Below, in pieces: positions 1 to 7,975 of a stretch of 64,000 bases of DNA. The stretch is taken from positions 1 through 64,000 of the IMG/VR virus record IMGVR_UViG_3300024317_000004, one strand, 5' to 3'. A program made the position numbers and the translations under genes. The stretch is from a virus. Each line of letters starts with the position of its first letter. Within the stretch, counting starts at the first letter, position 1. The notes under the pieces were generated by a model. That model saw nothing but the letters and a program-made list of their open reading frames with translations, was not told where the DNA came from and searched no databases.

Positions 1-106
1 CAATCCCGCCACAATCCTCTGCGTGCTTCTCTTCGTATGTGACGTGCTTGTTAGGCACCTCATCGACGCACGTAGGGCACCACCATGGGATACGTGGTTC
101 GGTCAT
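1..106 (-). CDS. small putative zinc-binding protein, cut by window edge
   Basis: The ATG at 104-106 overlaps the stop of the upstream gene as ATGA, so this continues the leftward early operon off the left edge. The 35 visible residues begin MTEPRIPWWCPTCVDEVP and contain a CPTC pair with a further Cys near residue 32, which suggests a small zinc ribbon. The 3' part is outside the window. Function unknown. Confidence 0.6.
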   Translation of the reverse strand, partial: MTEPRIPWWCPTCVDEVPNKHVTYEEKHAEDCGGI

Positions 107-324
107 ACTGCCCTCACGCTCTTTGCTCGCACTCGCTTGTGCGGGTGGCTCGGGGCCTCGGTACCGCCGCAGGACGTCTGTTGCGCCACAATCCACCGCT
201 CGCTTTGCAGCTCAGCACGCAGACGGCGGACCTCGTTCACCAGGTCGCGCACGTCATCGAGATCAACGTTGTCGCATGCGTCGATCTTGGCCTCGATGTA
301 CCTGAGGGTGTCTTCGGTGATCAC
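103..324 (-). CDS. hypothetical early protein, helical
   Basis: A 73-residue product starting at GTG (322-324), which overlaps the stop of the HNH gene as GTGA. The first half is acidic and helical (EDTLRYIEAKIDACDNVDLD, then DDVRDLVNEVRRLRAELQ), a likely short coiled coil. The C-terminus is basic. A longer reading frame extends upstream, but its extra part only shadows the HNH gene, so the GTG start is chosen. No family recognised. Confidence 0.6.
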   Translation of the reverse strand: MITEDTLRYIEAKIDACDNVDLDDVRDLVNEVRRLRAELQSERWIVAQQTSCGGTEAPSHPHKRVRAKSVRAV

Positions 325-749
325 AACACACCCCGCAGATGTCCCACGGCCTTGCGTTTCATGCGCGTGGCGCGGGCATTGCGGACATGCTGAACGTGAT
401 CCACGCGCAGATGACATCTTTGACAAAAAGCCCACAGATTGAATTCGGCGCAGTTCGACGGCGTTGGATCCGGGTAGTGCGCAATCGTGAGCACTACCTT
501 GATCGAGCGGCACTCCGGATCGCCACCAAGGCACAGCGAGCAGCCGTGATGCTTCTGCCATTGCGCAGGGCTTGCCGGGTTGCGCTTGATAATGGCGCCG
601 TTCGGAGCATTGCAGCGCCCGCCGTCGTGGGTATCGCCGCATTGACCGACGCAAGCGCATCGGTTGCCGTCGCGGCATAGGATCGACTCGCGGATCTTGC
701 GCCAGTTCTTTGGGTAGAGCGAGTAGTCAACCGGCACGGTGCGCTCCAT
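321..749 (-). CDS. HNH endonuclease
   Basis: A 142-residue small phage HNH nuclease. The first half carries paired cysteines (CRDGNRCACVGQCGD, then the Cys of GRCNAP) typical of the structural zinc site. The catalytic part reads VVLTIAHYPDPTPSNC, then NLWAFCQRCHLRVD, matching the phage pattern LTxAH...NLxALCQRCHLxxD. These enzymes cleave DNA with one metal ion. In phages they act as packaging-associated nickases or homing enzymes. The position in an early recombination operon does not decide between these. The gene overlaps the 3' end of its upstream neighbour by 23 bases. Confidence 0.85.
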   Translation of the reverse strand: MERTVPVDYSLYPKNWRKIRESILCRDGNRCACVGQCGDTHDGGRCNAPNGAIIKRNPASPAQWQKHHGCSLCLGGDPECRSIKVVLTIAHYPDPTPSNCAEFNLWAFCQRCHLRVDHVQHVRNARATRMKRKAVGHLRGVL

Positions 750-1224
750 ATTCGGCCGGGCACTCGACCCGCGTGATATGCTCGTCGTCGAATCCGCTGT
801 GCCGAGCCTGGCTCAGCGTGTGATCAGTTCCTGCCGTCTTGCTCCACGGTGCCACCAGGCCAAGCATGCGAACGTTCCAGTCCGAATCGCGAGCTTGCAC
901 GCACTGCCTTACCAAAAATCGATTGCGCTCAAGTGGATGCACCGAGCCAATTGGATCCCACCATCGTTCGGTTCGGCGCAGCATGCCGGTCGCGTCAAAG
1001 GCCCACGCCCATCCATCCGTTCGATGCTCTAGGCACTCGATGCCCAACGCGTGCGCCAAGGTCGTGCATTGGCGATCACCACGTTCCGCACCGCCGTTGA
1101 TGATCCTGTCCGGGGCGATCTCCTTGATGTGCTTCAGCAGCGTGCTGAACATCCAATCGCGCGCCGCGCTGGTGTCACACAACGCGCGGGACAAGGAGCA
1201 GAGTAGTAACGTCTTCGTGCTCAC
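727..1224 (-). CDS. SLOG/DUF2493-like nucleotide-binding protein
   Basis: A 165-residue product from a GTG start at 1222-1224, preceded by a good Shine-Dalgarno (GGAGGAAACC) and overlapping the upstream stop. It shows the SLOG/YspA order: RDWMFSTLLKHI near the start, PDRIINGGAERGDRQC (glycine motif), then RNRFLVRQC, and a late GTDHTLSQARHSG. SLOG proteins bind nucleotides or nucleotide-derived ligands, and this subfamily is common in phages with unknown role. The pattern match is good. Ligand and function are not known. Confidence 0.7.
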   Translation of the reverse strand: MSTKTLLLCSLSRALCDTSAARDWMFSTLLKHIKEIAPDRIINGGAERGDRQCTTLAHALGIECLEHRTDGWAWAFDATGMLRRTERWWDPIGSVHPLERNRFLVRQCVQARDSDWNVRMLGLVAPWSKTAGTDHTLSQARHSGFDDEHITRVECPAEYGAHRAG

Positions 1225-1520
1225 GGTTTCCTCCGTATCGCCCCCGACTCCGCCATGTCTTGCAGCACGCGCTTGGTGATCTCCCGCTTTTCTGCCAACG
1301 TCGCGCCCCTCGGATCGGTCGCCAGTGAGACCAAGGCGGCCTGCTGCAGATTGCGTACATGCCGCGCAAGCATCTCCAGCGTGATCACGGGCGCTGGTGG
1401 TTCGCTCACAGCGCCTGACCTTCGCACTGAGCCGGTGCCACGGCATATGCCACACGGAGCGTCGCCCACCAGCGTACCGGCGCCCTTGCAGGAGAGGCAG
1501 ATAAGGGTCAGCGCGGTCAC
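1221..1520 (-). CDS. small DnaJ-type zinc-finger protein
   Basis: A 99-residue product with GTG start in a GTGA overlap. Residues 8-28 hold two CxxC pairs with glycines between (CLSCKGAGTLVG, then CGICRGTGSV), the layout of a DnaJ-type cysteine-rich zinc finger unit. The rest is helical and includes RGATLAEKREITKRVLQDMA. Function unknown, possibly an adaptor in the early operon. Confidence 0.65.
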   Translation of the reverse strand: MTALTLICLSCKGAGTLVGDAPCGICRGTGSVRRSGAVSEPPAPVITLEMLARHVRNLQQAALVSLATDPRGATLAEKREITKRVLQDMAESGAIRRKP

Positions 1521-1792
1521 TGGCTTCGCGCCTCCACGTCGGTCTGCAGGTCTGCGAACTGGCGCACGATCTGCTCCCGGCGCTCGCGTTCCTCGGGACT
1601 CACCAGAGCCGGCAGCGGCTGGTCCGCTTTCAGCTCGAGCAGCGCAATTAGCAGCGTCTCGAGGCGAGCAACGCGATCGGGCAGTCCTTGGATCGTGGCA
1701 GCGACCAGGGCGATCCTCGCCTGCGTTTCCTCGACCATCTTGTCGACGGAGGCCTTGATCGCAGCGAGGATGTCGGCGGGGGACTGGTTCAC
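1517..1792 (-). CDS. hypothetical coiled-coil protein
   Basis: A 91-residue, largely helical product. GTG at 1790-1792 is chosen because it overlaps the upstream stop as GTGA. The in-frame extension further upstream only shadows the neighbouring gene. Segments such as LPDRVARLETLLIALLELK suggest a coiled coil. No family recognised. Confidence 0.6.
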   Translation of the reverse strand: MNQSPADILAAIKASVDKMVEETQARIALVAATIQGLPDRVARLETLLIALLELKADQPLPALVSPEERERREQIVRQFADLQTDVEARSQ

Positions 1793-2079
1793 CGGAAGTC
1801 CTCCATCTTGCACGCGGTCACGTGGATCTCGTCGAGCTTGCCAGCCTCGTGAATTTTCTGGGCCACGTCGGATGCGCCCAAGCCTCTCGCGATGCGCTCG
1901 CACTCGTAGTAGGCGTTCGCTTCGGTGACGCGTTGAAACCCCAGCACCTGCTGCATGCTGAACTCCGCAAGCAGTCGACGCAGCGTCGGCAAGATCGCTT
2001 CCGATGAGTCCGCATGCACCGGGACTGCCTCCAGAATGCGGCGGGCCATCGCGTCGATGGCATTCGGTGTACTGCTCAT
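1789..2079 (-). CDS. hypothetical early protein
   Basis: A 96-residue product starting at ATG in an ATGA overlap with the upstream gene. The sequence is soluble and helical, with an acidic/alanine-rich N-terminal half and a C-terminal segment ending in CKMEDFR. No motif or family recognised. Its placement in an unbroken chain of translationally coupled genes supports it as real. Confidence 0.65.
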   Translation of the reverse strand: MSSTPNAIDAMARRILEAVPVHADSSEAILPTLRRLLAEFSMQQVLGFQRVTEANAYYECERIARGLGASDVAQKIHEAGKLDEIHVTACKMEDFR

Positions 2080-2267
2080 GCCGCTGCCCTCCCTCGCACG
2101 CGCGTTACCTCACGAGCCGGCCTTCGACACGTCTCACACACAAGATTCGGAGGCGTTGGTGCAATGTGGCCACATCGGCACGTACGCGTGGCACGGTCGC
2201 AGGACACGCAGGACCAGTAGACCGTGAACGTATCGTGCTTGCATCGGGGCTTCTCGGCGTCGGTCAC
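2076..2267 (-). CDS. small zinc-ribbon protein
   Basis: A 63-residue product from a GTG start (2265-2267) coupled to the gene above by GTGA. It has eight cysteines in pairs, including CVSCDRATRTCRCGH and CETCRRPA, consistent with one or two zinc ribbons. Small proteins of this kind are frequent in phage early operons and are mostly uncharacterised. Confidence 0.6.
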   Translation of the reverse strand: MTDAEKPRCKHDTFTVYWSCVSCDRATRTCRCGHIAPTPPNLVCETCRRPAREVTRVRGRAAA

Positions 2268-2875
2268 GTGATGACCTCCGCGGGCTCGGCCGCCAACGCG
2301 GCATCCATGGCAGTCGCGAGCGAGTCGGCTCGTCCGGTTTTGGTGATCTTGTAGTGCATCGCGTCGAACTCTCGTCGGCCAGGCGGGCTTTTGAGCGTTT
2401 TGGTGCTCCATCCGACTTCGTCGTTGTTGAAGCGAAAAGGCGTCGACTCGAATTGATACCCGCGAGCTTCCCACCGAACCGTTTCGCCTGCGCGGAGCCG
2501 TGTTTCGACTTCCTTGGGCGTTTCCTGATGGTCGTACCCGTGCAGCTCGACGACGATGGCACTGTCGTCGCAGCGCGCATCCATCGTCTGCCCCCGGCGT
2601 ATCCAGGCGTCGAAATCGTCGTTGGGCGTGGTGGATCCCGTGAGGTAATGAGGCTTGCTCCCGCCGTAAACTTCCTTGTACGGCCTGCCGCCAGCTAGGT
2701 AGTCCTCGGCCGCGTGAGAGAGCGCGTCACATAGGTGCGGGTGTTCTCCGTAGCCCACCAGCGTGCCCGTTGGTCTCTCAAGACGCACCACGCGTAGGCC
2801 ACCGCCAGAGAGGAATGCGTGCAGGCGTGCGCCATCCCACAGGGCCTTGTCGAGCGTGTTGAGATAGTAGGTCAC
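2264..2875 (-). CDS. hypothetical early protein
   Basis: A 203-residue soluble product with a GTG start in a GTGA overlap. The N-terminal half is mixed alpha/beta with a GGGLRVVRLERPTGTLVGYG segment. The middle is acidic and aromatic (NDDFDAWIRRGQTMD). The last third ends in an alanine-rich helix. No signal peptide or membrane segment. Family not recognised, but length and coupling make it a confident gene. Confidence 0.7.
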   Translation of the reverse strand: MTYYLNTLDKALWDGARLHAFLSGGGLRVVRLERPTGTLVGYGEHPHLCDALSHAAEDYLAGGRPYKEVYGGSKPHYLTGSTTPNDDFDAWIRRGQTMDARCDDSAIVVELHGYDHQETPKEVETRLRAGETVRWEARGYQFESTPFRFNNDEVGWSTKTLKSPPGRREFDAMHYKITKTGRADSLATAMDAALAAEPAEVIT

Positions 2876-3264
2876 GCTGACACCTGCGTCCGCGTTTCGT
2901 TCACACCCTCAACCCGCTTCGGTGGTGGCACGTGTGTGATTTTGATGGACGACAACAGCGCTTCCACTTTCACATCAGGCCTGCCCTGTTCCAGGTACAT
3001 CTCCAGGACCGATCGCAATTGCCGAAGTGCTGCGTCTGCCTTCGGGTCTAAGGAACTCGGTACGTAAATCAGCACCGTTCGTGCTGCGTCACGAATGGCC
3101 ATCAGGGCCTTGATGCAGAGCGCGAGTTGCTCGACCCGTGCGAATACCTCCACCAACAGCGCGCGCGTTTCTGGGCTGTGGCGAACTTGCGAGGCGATCC
3201 CGCGCACCCATTCCCGGATGTACGCGACCTGCCCTGACGTGAGGATGTGTCCTGAGGTGATCAT
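2872..3264 (-). CDS. hypothetical helical protein
   Basis: A 130-residue product starting at ATG in an ATGA overlap. Nearly all helical from residue 10 to 100 (for example REWVRGIASQVRHSPETRAL), with a short proline-rich tail near the C-terminus (THVPPPKRVEG). No motif recognised. Its job is probably linked to the recombination operon, but this is only context. Confidence 0.65.
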   Translation of the reverse strand: MITSGHILTSGQVAYIREWVRGIASQVRHSPETRALLVEVFARVEQLALCIKALMAIRDAARTVLIYVPSSLDPKADAALRQLRSVLEMYLEQGRPDVKVEALLSSIKITHVPPPKRVEGVNETRTQVSA

Positions 3265-3464
3265 GCTGCCTCCAGCCTGGTAAGCAATTCTCGCAGGGTC
3301 TTGATGACGGCCTGTCGCGGCAGATTGGAGCTAAACGCCACCTGGCGCCCTTCGAAGTCGAGGGCCAGAAGCCCGTAGCCAGTGTGCCTTGGCAGCGAAT
3401 GCGCAACGATCTTCCCGAGATCGTTGCAGAGGCGCTCCAGATCCTCGTGGCTCGTGGTTGTCAC
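3261..3464 (-). CDS. hypothetical early protein
   Basis: A 67-residue product. The GTG at 3462-3464 overlaps the stop of the recombination gene as GTGA and is preferred over an in-frame start 24 bases upstream. A helix (LERLCNDLGKIVAHSL) is followed by a beta hairpin (YGLLALDFEGRQVAFSSN) and another helix. No family recognised. Confidence 0.6.
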   Translation of the reverse strand: MTTTSHEDLERLCNDLGKIVAHSLPRHTGYGLLALDFEGRQVAFSSNLPRQAVIKTLRELLTRLEAA

Positions 3465-6193
3465 GCTGCCCTCCGCGATCGTTTCCACCCACGCCGGTCG
3501 ATCTCTTCTCGCACGGCCTTCAGAGCGCTCACCATGTGCGCTCCCGTTTCAACCATGCGCTCGGCACAGATCTGCGCGGCTTGCTCTTTGGTGACCAAGT
3601 CGGGGCCGTATTTGAAGAGCGTGTTGTACAGGTGCTTTGTGACCTTGCACTCCGCGAGCCTGGTCCGCAGTGCCTGCGCCGGCGGCATGGAGTCGGCCTG
3701 CTCGATTGCCGCTCTCTCGGGGTCCGCGCTGTCGTTGGCAGGAGTGCCGTTGGGCTTGGGTCCACCGCTCGGCGGCTCGGGATCCTTGGGCGCCAACGCA
3801 TTCTTGAGCCACCGAGATGCCTGTTTTGCGTCGGCCATGCCCGGCACGAGTTCCTGGACACGTCGGACCGCGACGTTGCGCAGTAGCTCGCGAACTTCTT
3901 CGGCTCGCAGATCAATGGCCGGCTTGTGCTTGCGCACGATCTCCGCCACGTCCTCGGCAGAATCAGCGAGCTCGAGCAAGTCCATGACGTCGGTGAAGAC
4001 GTTGTCGCGCGACGTCTCGCGGGTCTCGATGGCTTGAACGTGTTCATTGAGTTGGTTGCGAGTCGCGCTGGCTTTCGTGACATCGAGAACGAGCTTCTGA
4101 GCGCGATAGATGTACGTGTCGAGTCCGCCCGCTTCCTCGCCTACGGCATCCTTGTGCACGCGCCAGACACGCGCGGCTTGTAGGAGCTTGGTGTCAATGA
4201 GCTTGAGCGGCTCAAGATCCTCGCGCAAGGCGTCGAGCGCGGGGGCGTCGCTATCCCCAAGACCCGTGATGACCAACGTGTGGACTTCCTCGGGCGCGAT
4301 GTCATCACGGGCCACAGGCGGCTGCGCTGTCGTCGTGGCGTGGTTAAAAGGATCGTGCGAGCCAACGCGTGCGTCTTCTTCTGCAATGGCGCGCTTTAAC
4401 CACGCCTTGGCGTTCTTCATCTTGCCGACGTCTTCGCAGCGCTTGCATAGGACTTTCCAGGCCGCCTCGCGGTCAGCGGTCGACAGGGCCGATAGTTCTG
4501 CCCGGTGCTTGATCCAGAGCGCCACGGTCTCGCCGGGTAATTCAACCTGTTCAACGTCCGCGTAGAAGCTTGCGAGCGTGGGTGAGATCTCCGTCTCAGA
4601 AGGCGGGTCAGGCTCAACGAAGACCTCGTCAGGCTTCTGCGTAATCTTGATCGGCGCGCCCGCGCTCTTGAGATGAGCCGGGATGGTATCGAGCTCGCTT
4701 TCATCAAGCATGCCGAGCCCGAGAATGGACAACGTGGCGCGTCGCTTGGCCTTGGTGTTGCCGGTGATGGTGATACGTCCGTTCTGACGCATGACCCACG
4801 TGCCGTGCTTGGTGGTTGGGCACCAGACCGGCTCTTCGCCATCTGGCGTTAGAGACAGGTTGCTTCCGCGGACATAGGCACAATCCAAAGTCTGTTGGGT
4901 CGGGACTTCTCCCGTACTGGACATCCCCGGCTTACCAAGCGCGATTCCTTCAAGCGTGGCCAAAATGGCCCATGCCTCCATCACACCGGGCTTTCGCTTC
5001 TTCCCAAAGCGACCTTTGCTGTCCGCGTCTGCTGCCATCATTGCACTAAACATGGCGGCTCTTGCTTCCGCGGAAAGCTGGGTCACAAGAACAGGCATGT
5101 CCGCTGGCCCTTCAATGCCCGCACTCATGAGAACGAATCTCGACTCGTCAGCACTGAGATAGAACCAGTGCTGCGGCAAGCATTCGTACGAAGCCCCGCC
5201 CGGAAAGACCCGAACCGTTGGTTGGCCTACGTCCTCGCGAGCATGAAGGCCAGCACGAGCAAGCAATTCCCGAATCTCTGCAACTCGGCGAGGTTTGGAC
5301 TGACAGATCCCAAGCCGCACAAAGGTTCCTCGACGCTGAATCGTTCCATCGGTCATCACCCAACCAAGTACGGCGGCGAGTTCGGGTGTTAGTGGATGAC
5401 TACCGCCCTCCGCAGGCGCAGCCACAATTAGTCTGTGGCTTGTCCGGATCTCGTTGGCTTTAACCAGTTTTCGCTCTGGCCCTCTGTCCTTGCGAGGGCC
5501 ACGCGGAGCTGCTGCGCCTCTGCACGGCTTGTATGGTTCGGTACCAACTGCCCACGAATGGTCTTCGGTGCATCGGACCGAGAATAGGTTTTTCTCGGTC
5601 GACAGTTTGAAGACCTTTGCGTTTTCGTAAACGCTTACGTTCTCCAGCGGAACCCACTCAGAACGGCCGGTATTCACATCGTACGCAAGGACCGCTTCGC
5701 CGATCATGAGTTGATCGTGACGTTTGAATCCGCGGCGAGTCAGGATCTCACTGCCCAGCGGAACACATTCGACCTTCATCATCGCATTGAGCGGATCGCT
5801 GAGTGCAACCGTGGCCACGGCAGTCTCGGTTCTGCCATTCGGATGCGTAGCGCGACACACAGCGTAGAGAAGCTTGGTGCCTGCAAGATCGACAACGCGA
5901 GGGCCGTCAACGATCTCGCGATTGAGCCGGTGAATGGCCGCGAGCTGATCGGTCGCGCCGCGTGTGGGGTACAGAATTTCCTTGCCGTTGAGCCGTAGAA
6001 TCGCAAACGGCAATGCGGCAGGCGTGAGCCCAAGGCTTTCACAGATCTGCAGATAGAACCGCGATCGCTCCTCGGGATTGAGCGCGGATATGTCCCCGCG
6101 AAGCACAAGCGACTCGACAACCCGCGCCGTGGTCTGGGTGTCGATCTGAATGTCTGCCCGGTCACTCTTCTGGATCGACTTGACGTTACTCAT
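3461..6193 (-). CDS. RecT/Erf-like recombination protein interrupted by an intein
   Basis: A 910-residue reading frame, ATG at 6191-6193 (a GTG start 9 bases upstream is possible). Without the intein the mature protein would be about 573 residues. Residues 1-142 plus the segment after the intein, TKAKRRATLSILGLGMLDE, match a phage protein type often annotated near single-strand annealing proteins, where (E)TKAKRR-T-LS is the strongest conserved block. The assignment as an annealing/recombination protein is therefore by pattern and by the early-operon context. The C-terminal 430 residues are helical with low-complexity linkers (PEPPSGGPKPNGT). The intein sits exactly in the conserved block, as expected for selfish insertion at an essential site. 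Confidence 0.6.
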   Translation of the reverse strand: MSNVKSIQKSDRADIQIDTQTTARVVESLVLRGDISALNPEERSRFYLQICESLGLTPAALPFAILRLNGKEILYPTRGATDQLAAIHRLNREIVDGPRVVDLAGTKLLYAVCRATHPNGRTETAVATVALSDPLNAMMKVECVPLGSEILTRRGFKRHDQLMIGEAVLAYDVNTGRSEWVPLENVSVYENAKVFKLSTEKNLFSVRCTEDHSWAVGTEPYKPCRGAAAPRGPRKDRGPERKLVKANEIRTSHRLIVAAPAEGGSHPLTPELAAVLGWVMTDGTIQRRGTFVRLGICQSKPRRVAEIRELLARAGLHAREDVGQPTVRVFPGGASYECLPQHWFYLSADESRFVLMSAGIEGPADMPVLVTQLSAEARAAMFSAMMAADADSKGRFGKKRKPGVMEAWAILATLEGIALGKPGMSSTGEVPTQQTLDCAYVRGSNLSLTPDGEEPVWCPTTKHGTWVMRQNGRITITGNTKAKRRATLSILGLGMLDESELDTIPAHLKSAGAPIKITQKPDEVFVEPDPPSETEISPTLASFYADVEQVELPGETVALWIKHRAELSALSTADREAAWKVLCKRCEDVGKMKNAKAWLKRAIAEEDARVGSHDPFNHATTTAQPPVARDDIAPEEVHTLVITGLGDSDAPALDALREDLEPLKLIDTKLLQAARVWRVHKDAVGEEAGGLDTYIYRAQKLVLDVTKASATRNQLNEHVQAIETRETSRDNVFTDVMDLLELADSAEDVAEIVRKHKPAIDLRAEEVRELLRNVAVRRVQELVPGMADAKQASRWLKNALAPKDPEPPSGGPKPNGTPANDSADPERAAIEQADSMPPAQALRTRLAECKVTKHLYNTLFKYGPDLVTKEQAAQICAERMVETGAHMVSALKAVREEIDRRGWKRSRRAA
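4757..5767 (-). mobile_element. intein with LAGLIDADG homing endonuclease
   Basis: A 337-residue intein, Cys143 to Asn479 of the host protein, with Thr480 as the +1 residue. Block A is CVPLGSEILTRRGF followed by LMIGEAVLAYD. Block B is VRCTEDHSWAV with the TxxH motif. Block F/G is VWCPTTKHGTWVM, then GRITITGN. The usual penultimate His is Gly. Two LAGLIDADG-type motifs are visible inside, LAAVLGWVMTDGT (about 272-284) and RAAMFSAMMAADAD (about 378-391). These make it a full, probably active homing intein rather than a mini-intein. It is in frame throughout, so splicing is expected to restore the host protein. Confidence 0.92.
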
Positions 6194-6371
6194 CGCTCCC
6201 ACCGCCCTCCTGCCTCGCCCAGTGCCTCAGTACTCGCTCCAGTGCTCTACATGCCTTGTTGCACCGCTCGCCCGCGTACTCGTCATCCTCGCTGTCGAGT
6301 AGATCCAGCGTGACCTTGTCCACAAGCTCGCGCGCCTGCAGGATTGCCTTCTTGCGCTCCTCGGGGCTCAT
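6186..6371 (-). CDS. hypothetical helical protein
   Basis: A 61-residue acidic helical protein beginning MSPEERKKAILQARELVDK. The ATG at 6369-6371 overlaps the upstream small gene's stop as ATGA. The C-terminus overlaps the recombination gene start. No family recognised. Confidence 0.6.
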   Translation of the reverse strand: MSPEERKKAILQARELVDKVTLDLLDSEDDEYAGERCNKACRALERVLRHWARQEGGGSDE

Positions 6372-6511
6372 GCGAACGCTCGTACCACCGCGCCCACCAC
6401 CCACAGCCGCAACACGCCCCGCGTGATCCGCAGACGCAGCTTGTTGCCTCCGAACATCTCCGCCCACGCACATCCTGCTTCCACCGCTTCGAGCCATTCG
6501 CTATGTGACAT
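6368..6511 (-). CDS. hypothetical small protein
   Basis: A 47-residue product starting MSHSEWLEAVEAGCAWAEMF, preceded by GGAGGTGGGCG, a strong Shine-Dalgarno. It ends in an ATGA overlap with the next gene, which supports translation. The C-terminal half is hydrophobic and basic (LRLWVVGAVVRAFA). Function unknown. Confidence 0.55.
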   Translation of the reverse strand: MSHSEWLEAVEAGCAWAEMFGGNKLRLRITRGVLRLWVVGAVVRAFA

Positions 6512-6575
6512 CGCCCACCTCCGTTGATACCGAGCGCGATCCCTGCGCAGAGATCGCCCACGCTACCGACGGCCC

Positions 6576-6791
6576 CTACGCGGCCCCGAGGACCTCGGAG
6601 ACCAACGCCATTCCAAGCGCCTCGTTTCGATCGCGGATCAATCGACGGACTGCACTAGGCGGCCAGCCGTGCTCTCTCGCGATTGCATAAGCGCGATCCG
6701 TGTTGTCCCGGTGAATCGCGGCGGCTAACGCGTGACGTACGCAGCATTCGTCCGCCACGGCGGCTTGCTGGCAGTGCTTGCAGCGGCTCAT
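6576..6791 (-). CDS. small HTH and cysteine-pair protein
   Basis: A 71-residue product. CKHCQQAAVADECC at the N-terminus gives a possible metal site. The middle AYAIAREHGWPPSAVRRLIR reads like a helix-turn-helix. ATG overlaps the upstream stop as ATGA. It may be a small DNA-binding regulator. The 64 bases between this gene and the next hold nothing recognised. Confidence 0.6.
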   Translation of the reverse strand: MSRCKHCQQAAVADECCVRHALAAAIHRDNTDRAYAIAREHGWPPSAVRRLIRDRNEALGMALVSEVLGAA

Positions 6792-7048
6792 TGGCCCATC
6801 CTCGTGACTGCAGCGCGGTTCTGTTCAGCAGCCCACGTCACGTACTCCACGCACTCGCGGCCGATCTGGTCAGCACGCTCGCGGGTCAGCTCGCCGGCTT
6901 CGACCAGTGCATCGACCTCACCAGGTTCATCACGATCGAAGTGATAACGGGCATCGCACTCTGCACAACGCAACCGCCCGGACATGGAGGGCTCGTCGCA
7001 GCTGTCACACTTGGGATCAGGTGTACGAGGATCAATCGCGCTGCACAT
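6788..7048 (-). CDS. zinc-finger protein, first gene of the leftward operon
   Basis: An 86-residue product with two CxxC pairs (CDSCDEPSMSGRLRCAECDA) followed by an acidic helical region. It is the first gene after the operator-controlled leftward promoter, so it would be made first when repression is lifted. Function unknown. The first-gene position resembles where temperate phages place regulators or host-takeover proteins, but there is no motif evidence for that. Confidence 0.65.
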   Translation of the reverse strand: MCSAIDPRTPDPKCDSCDEPSMSGRLRCAECDARYHFDRDEPGEVDALVEAGELTRERADQIGRECVEYVTWAAEQNRAAVTRMGQ

Positions 7049-7092
7049 GAGGACTCCGTCGCGACCGGCGTGAGGGCCGGGGGACAGAGACC

Positions 7093-7141
7093 ATCATACG
7101 AACCAATTGGTTCGTGTCAACTAGTACGAACCTTTTGGTTC
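7093..7141 (-). promoter_or_regulatory. leftward early promoter with two operators
   Basis: Reading leftward: -35 TTGACA (7115-7120) and -10 TATGAT (7093-7098), spacer 16. The spacer is filled by a perfect palindrome ACGAACCAATTGGTTCGT (7098-7115). A second copy, GAACC-TTTT-GGTTC, lies at 7128-7141 just upstream of the -35 and touches the stop of the peptidase gene. Repressor binding would block the promoter that drives the genes from 7048 leftward. Confidence 0.8.
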
Positions 7142-7536
7142 TATTCCTCGATCGTTGTCGTAGAATGTGCGTATTCTACGAGCAGGAGCGTCAAACGCCC
7201 CGCATCTGCAGACGAGCATGCCGTCTTGCGTAGAAGCCAATGCGCGATCTCGTGACAAACCCTTAGCTTGATGCGCTGCGGGTCGGGGCTCGGGCGAAGC
7301 AGGATGGTGCCGCTCGGTAACAACGCCGACTCCAGTTCCGATGGCAGGTCAGGCTTGTAGCGAATGGTGCACCCCGCGGCTTTTGCCAGTGATTCCGCAG
7401 TCATTTGCTGTGCGGAGTGGTGCAGTTCGGTCGCAATGCGCTGGATCTCCTCTTCTTCAACAAGTAGCGGTCCGCGTTGAATCTCGTCGCGTATTGCGAC
7501 TTCAAGTGAATCACCCACCGCCCCTGAATTCCCCAT
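7141..7536 (-). CDS. ImmA/IrrE-like metallopeptidase
   Basis: About 131 residues from the ATG at 7534-7536. A TTG 36 bases upstream is an alternative. The motif RVCHEIAHWLLR holds the HExxH zinc site of the ImmA/IrrE (COG2856) family. Upstream are TELHHSAQQMTAESLAKAAG and a short beta segment, as in that family. Such peptidases cleave a partner HTH repressor to induce mobile elements. Here it lies between two HTH genes and next to operator sites, so it may act on one of those repressors. Target not proven. Confidence 0.8.
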   Translation of the reverse strand: MGNSGAVGDSLEVAIRDEIQRGPLLVEEEEIQRIATELHHSAQQMTAESLAKAAGCTIRYKPDLPSELESALLPSGTILLRPSPDPQRIKLRVCHEIAHWLLRKTACSSADAGRLTLLLVEYAHSTTTIEE

Positions 7537-7702
7537 ATATGGAAAGATGGCCGACGAGCTGGGTGCATGCAAGTCGCTGTCGAGAACACGAAGACTACGA
7601 AAGGAACCTGTGAACGCTGTAACCGCTGCCTGCGACTAAGGGCGCGTCGAATGCAAGGCATGCATTGCGCCATTCATCGCTTGCGTAGCGCTCAATCGCC
7701 GC

Positions 7703-7975
7703 GTGGCGAAACGGCGGCCTTACCGTCAATATCAAGTCCGCACTGCAACGTATCGAAGGATCCAGGGTCGCTTCACGAGCAACCTGCGGCGCCTTCGAAA
7801 CGAACATGAACTCACGCAAGAGCAAGCAGCGCTTGAGTGCGGCATGACCCGGCAGCAGTTTCAGCAACTGGAGTCGGGCACGCAGAATCTTACGTTCACG
7901 ACCGTGGCTCGTATTGTCGAAGGCCTTCGTGTTGACGTGGCTGAACTATTCGCGCCACTGAAGAAGGGCCGCTAG
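7703..7975 (+). CDS. XRE-family HTH regulator
   Basis: A 90-residue protein from GTG at 7703. A basic N-terminus is followed by a classic XRE helix-turn-helix: NLRRLRNEHELTQEQAA, then ECGMTRQQFQQLESG, TFTTVARIVEGL and VDVAELFAP. It is divergent to the ImmA-like gene. The 166 bases between them would hold both promoters, but I see no clear Shine-Dalgarno. It may be a repressor or antitoxin-like partner of the peptidase. Confidence 0.8.
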   Translation: MAKRRPYRQYQVRTATYRRIQGRFTSNLRRLRNEHELTQEQAALECGMTRQQFQQLESGTQNLTFTTVARIVEGLRVDVAELFAPLKKGR

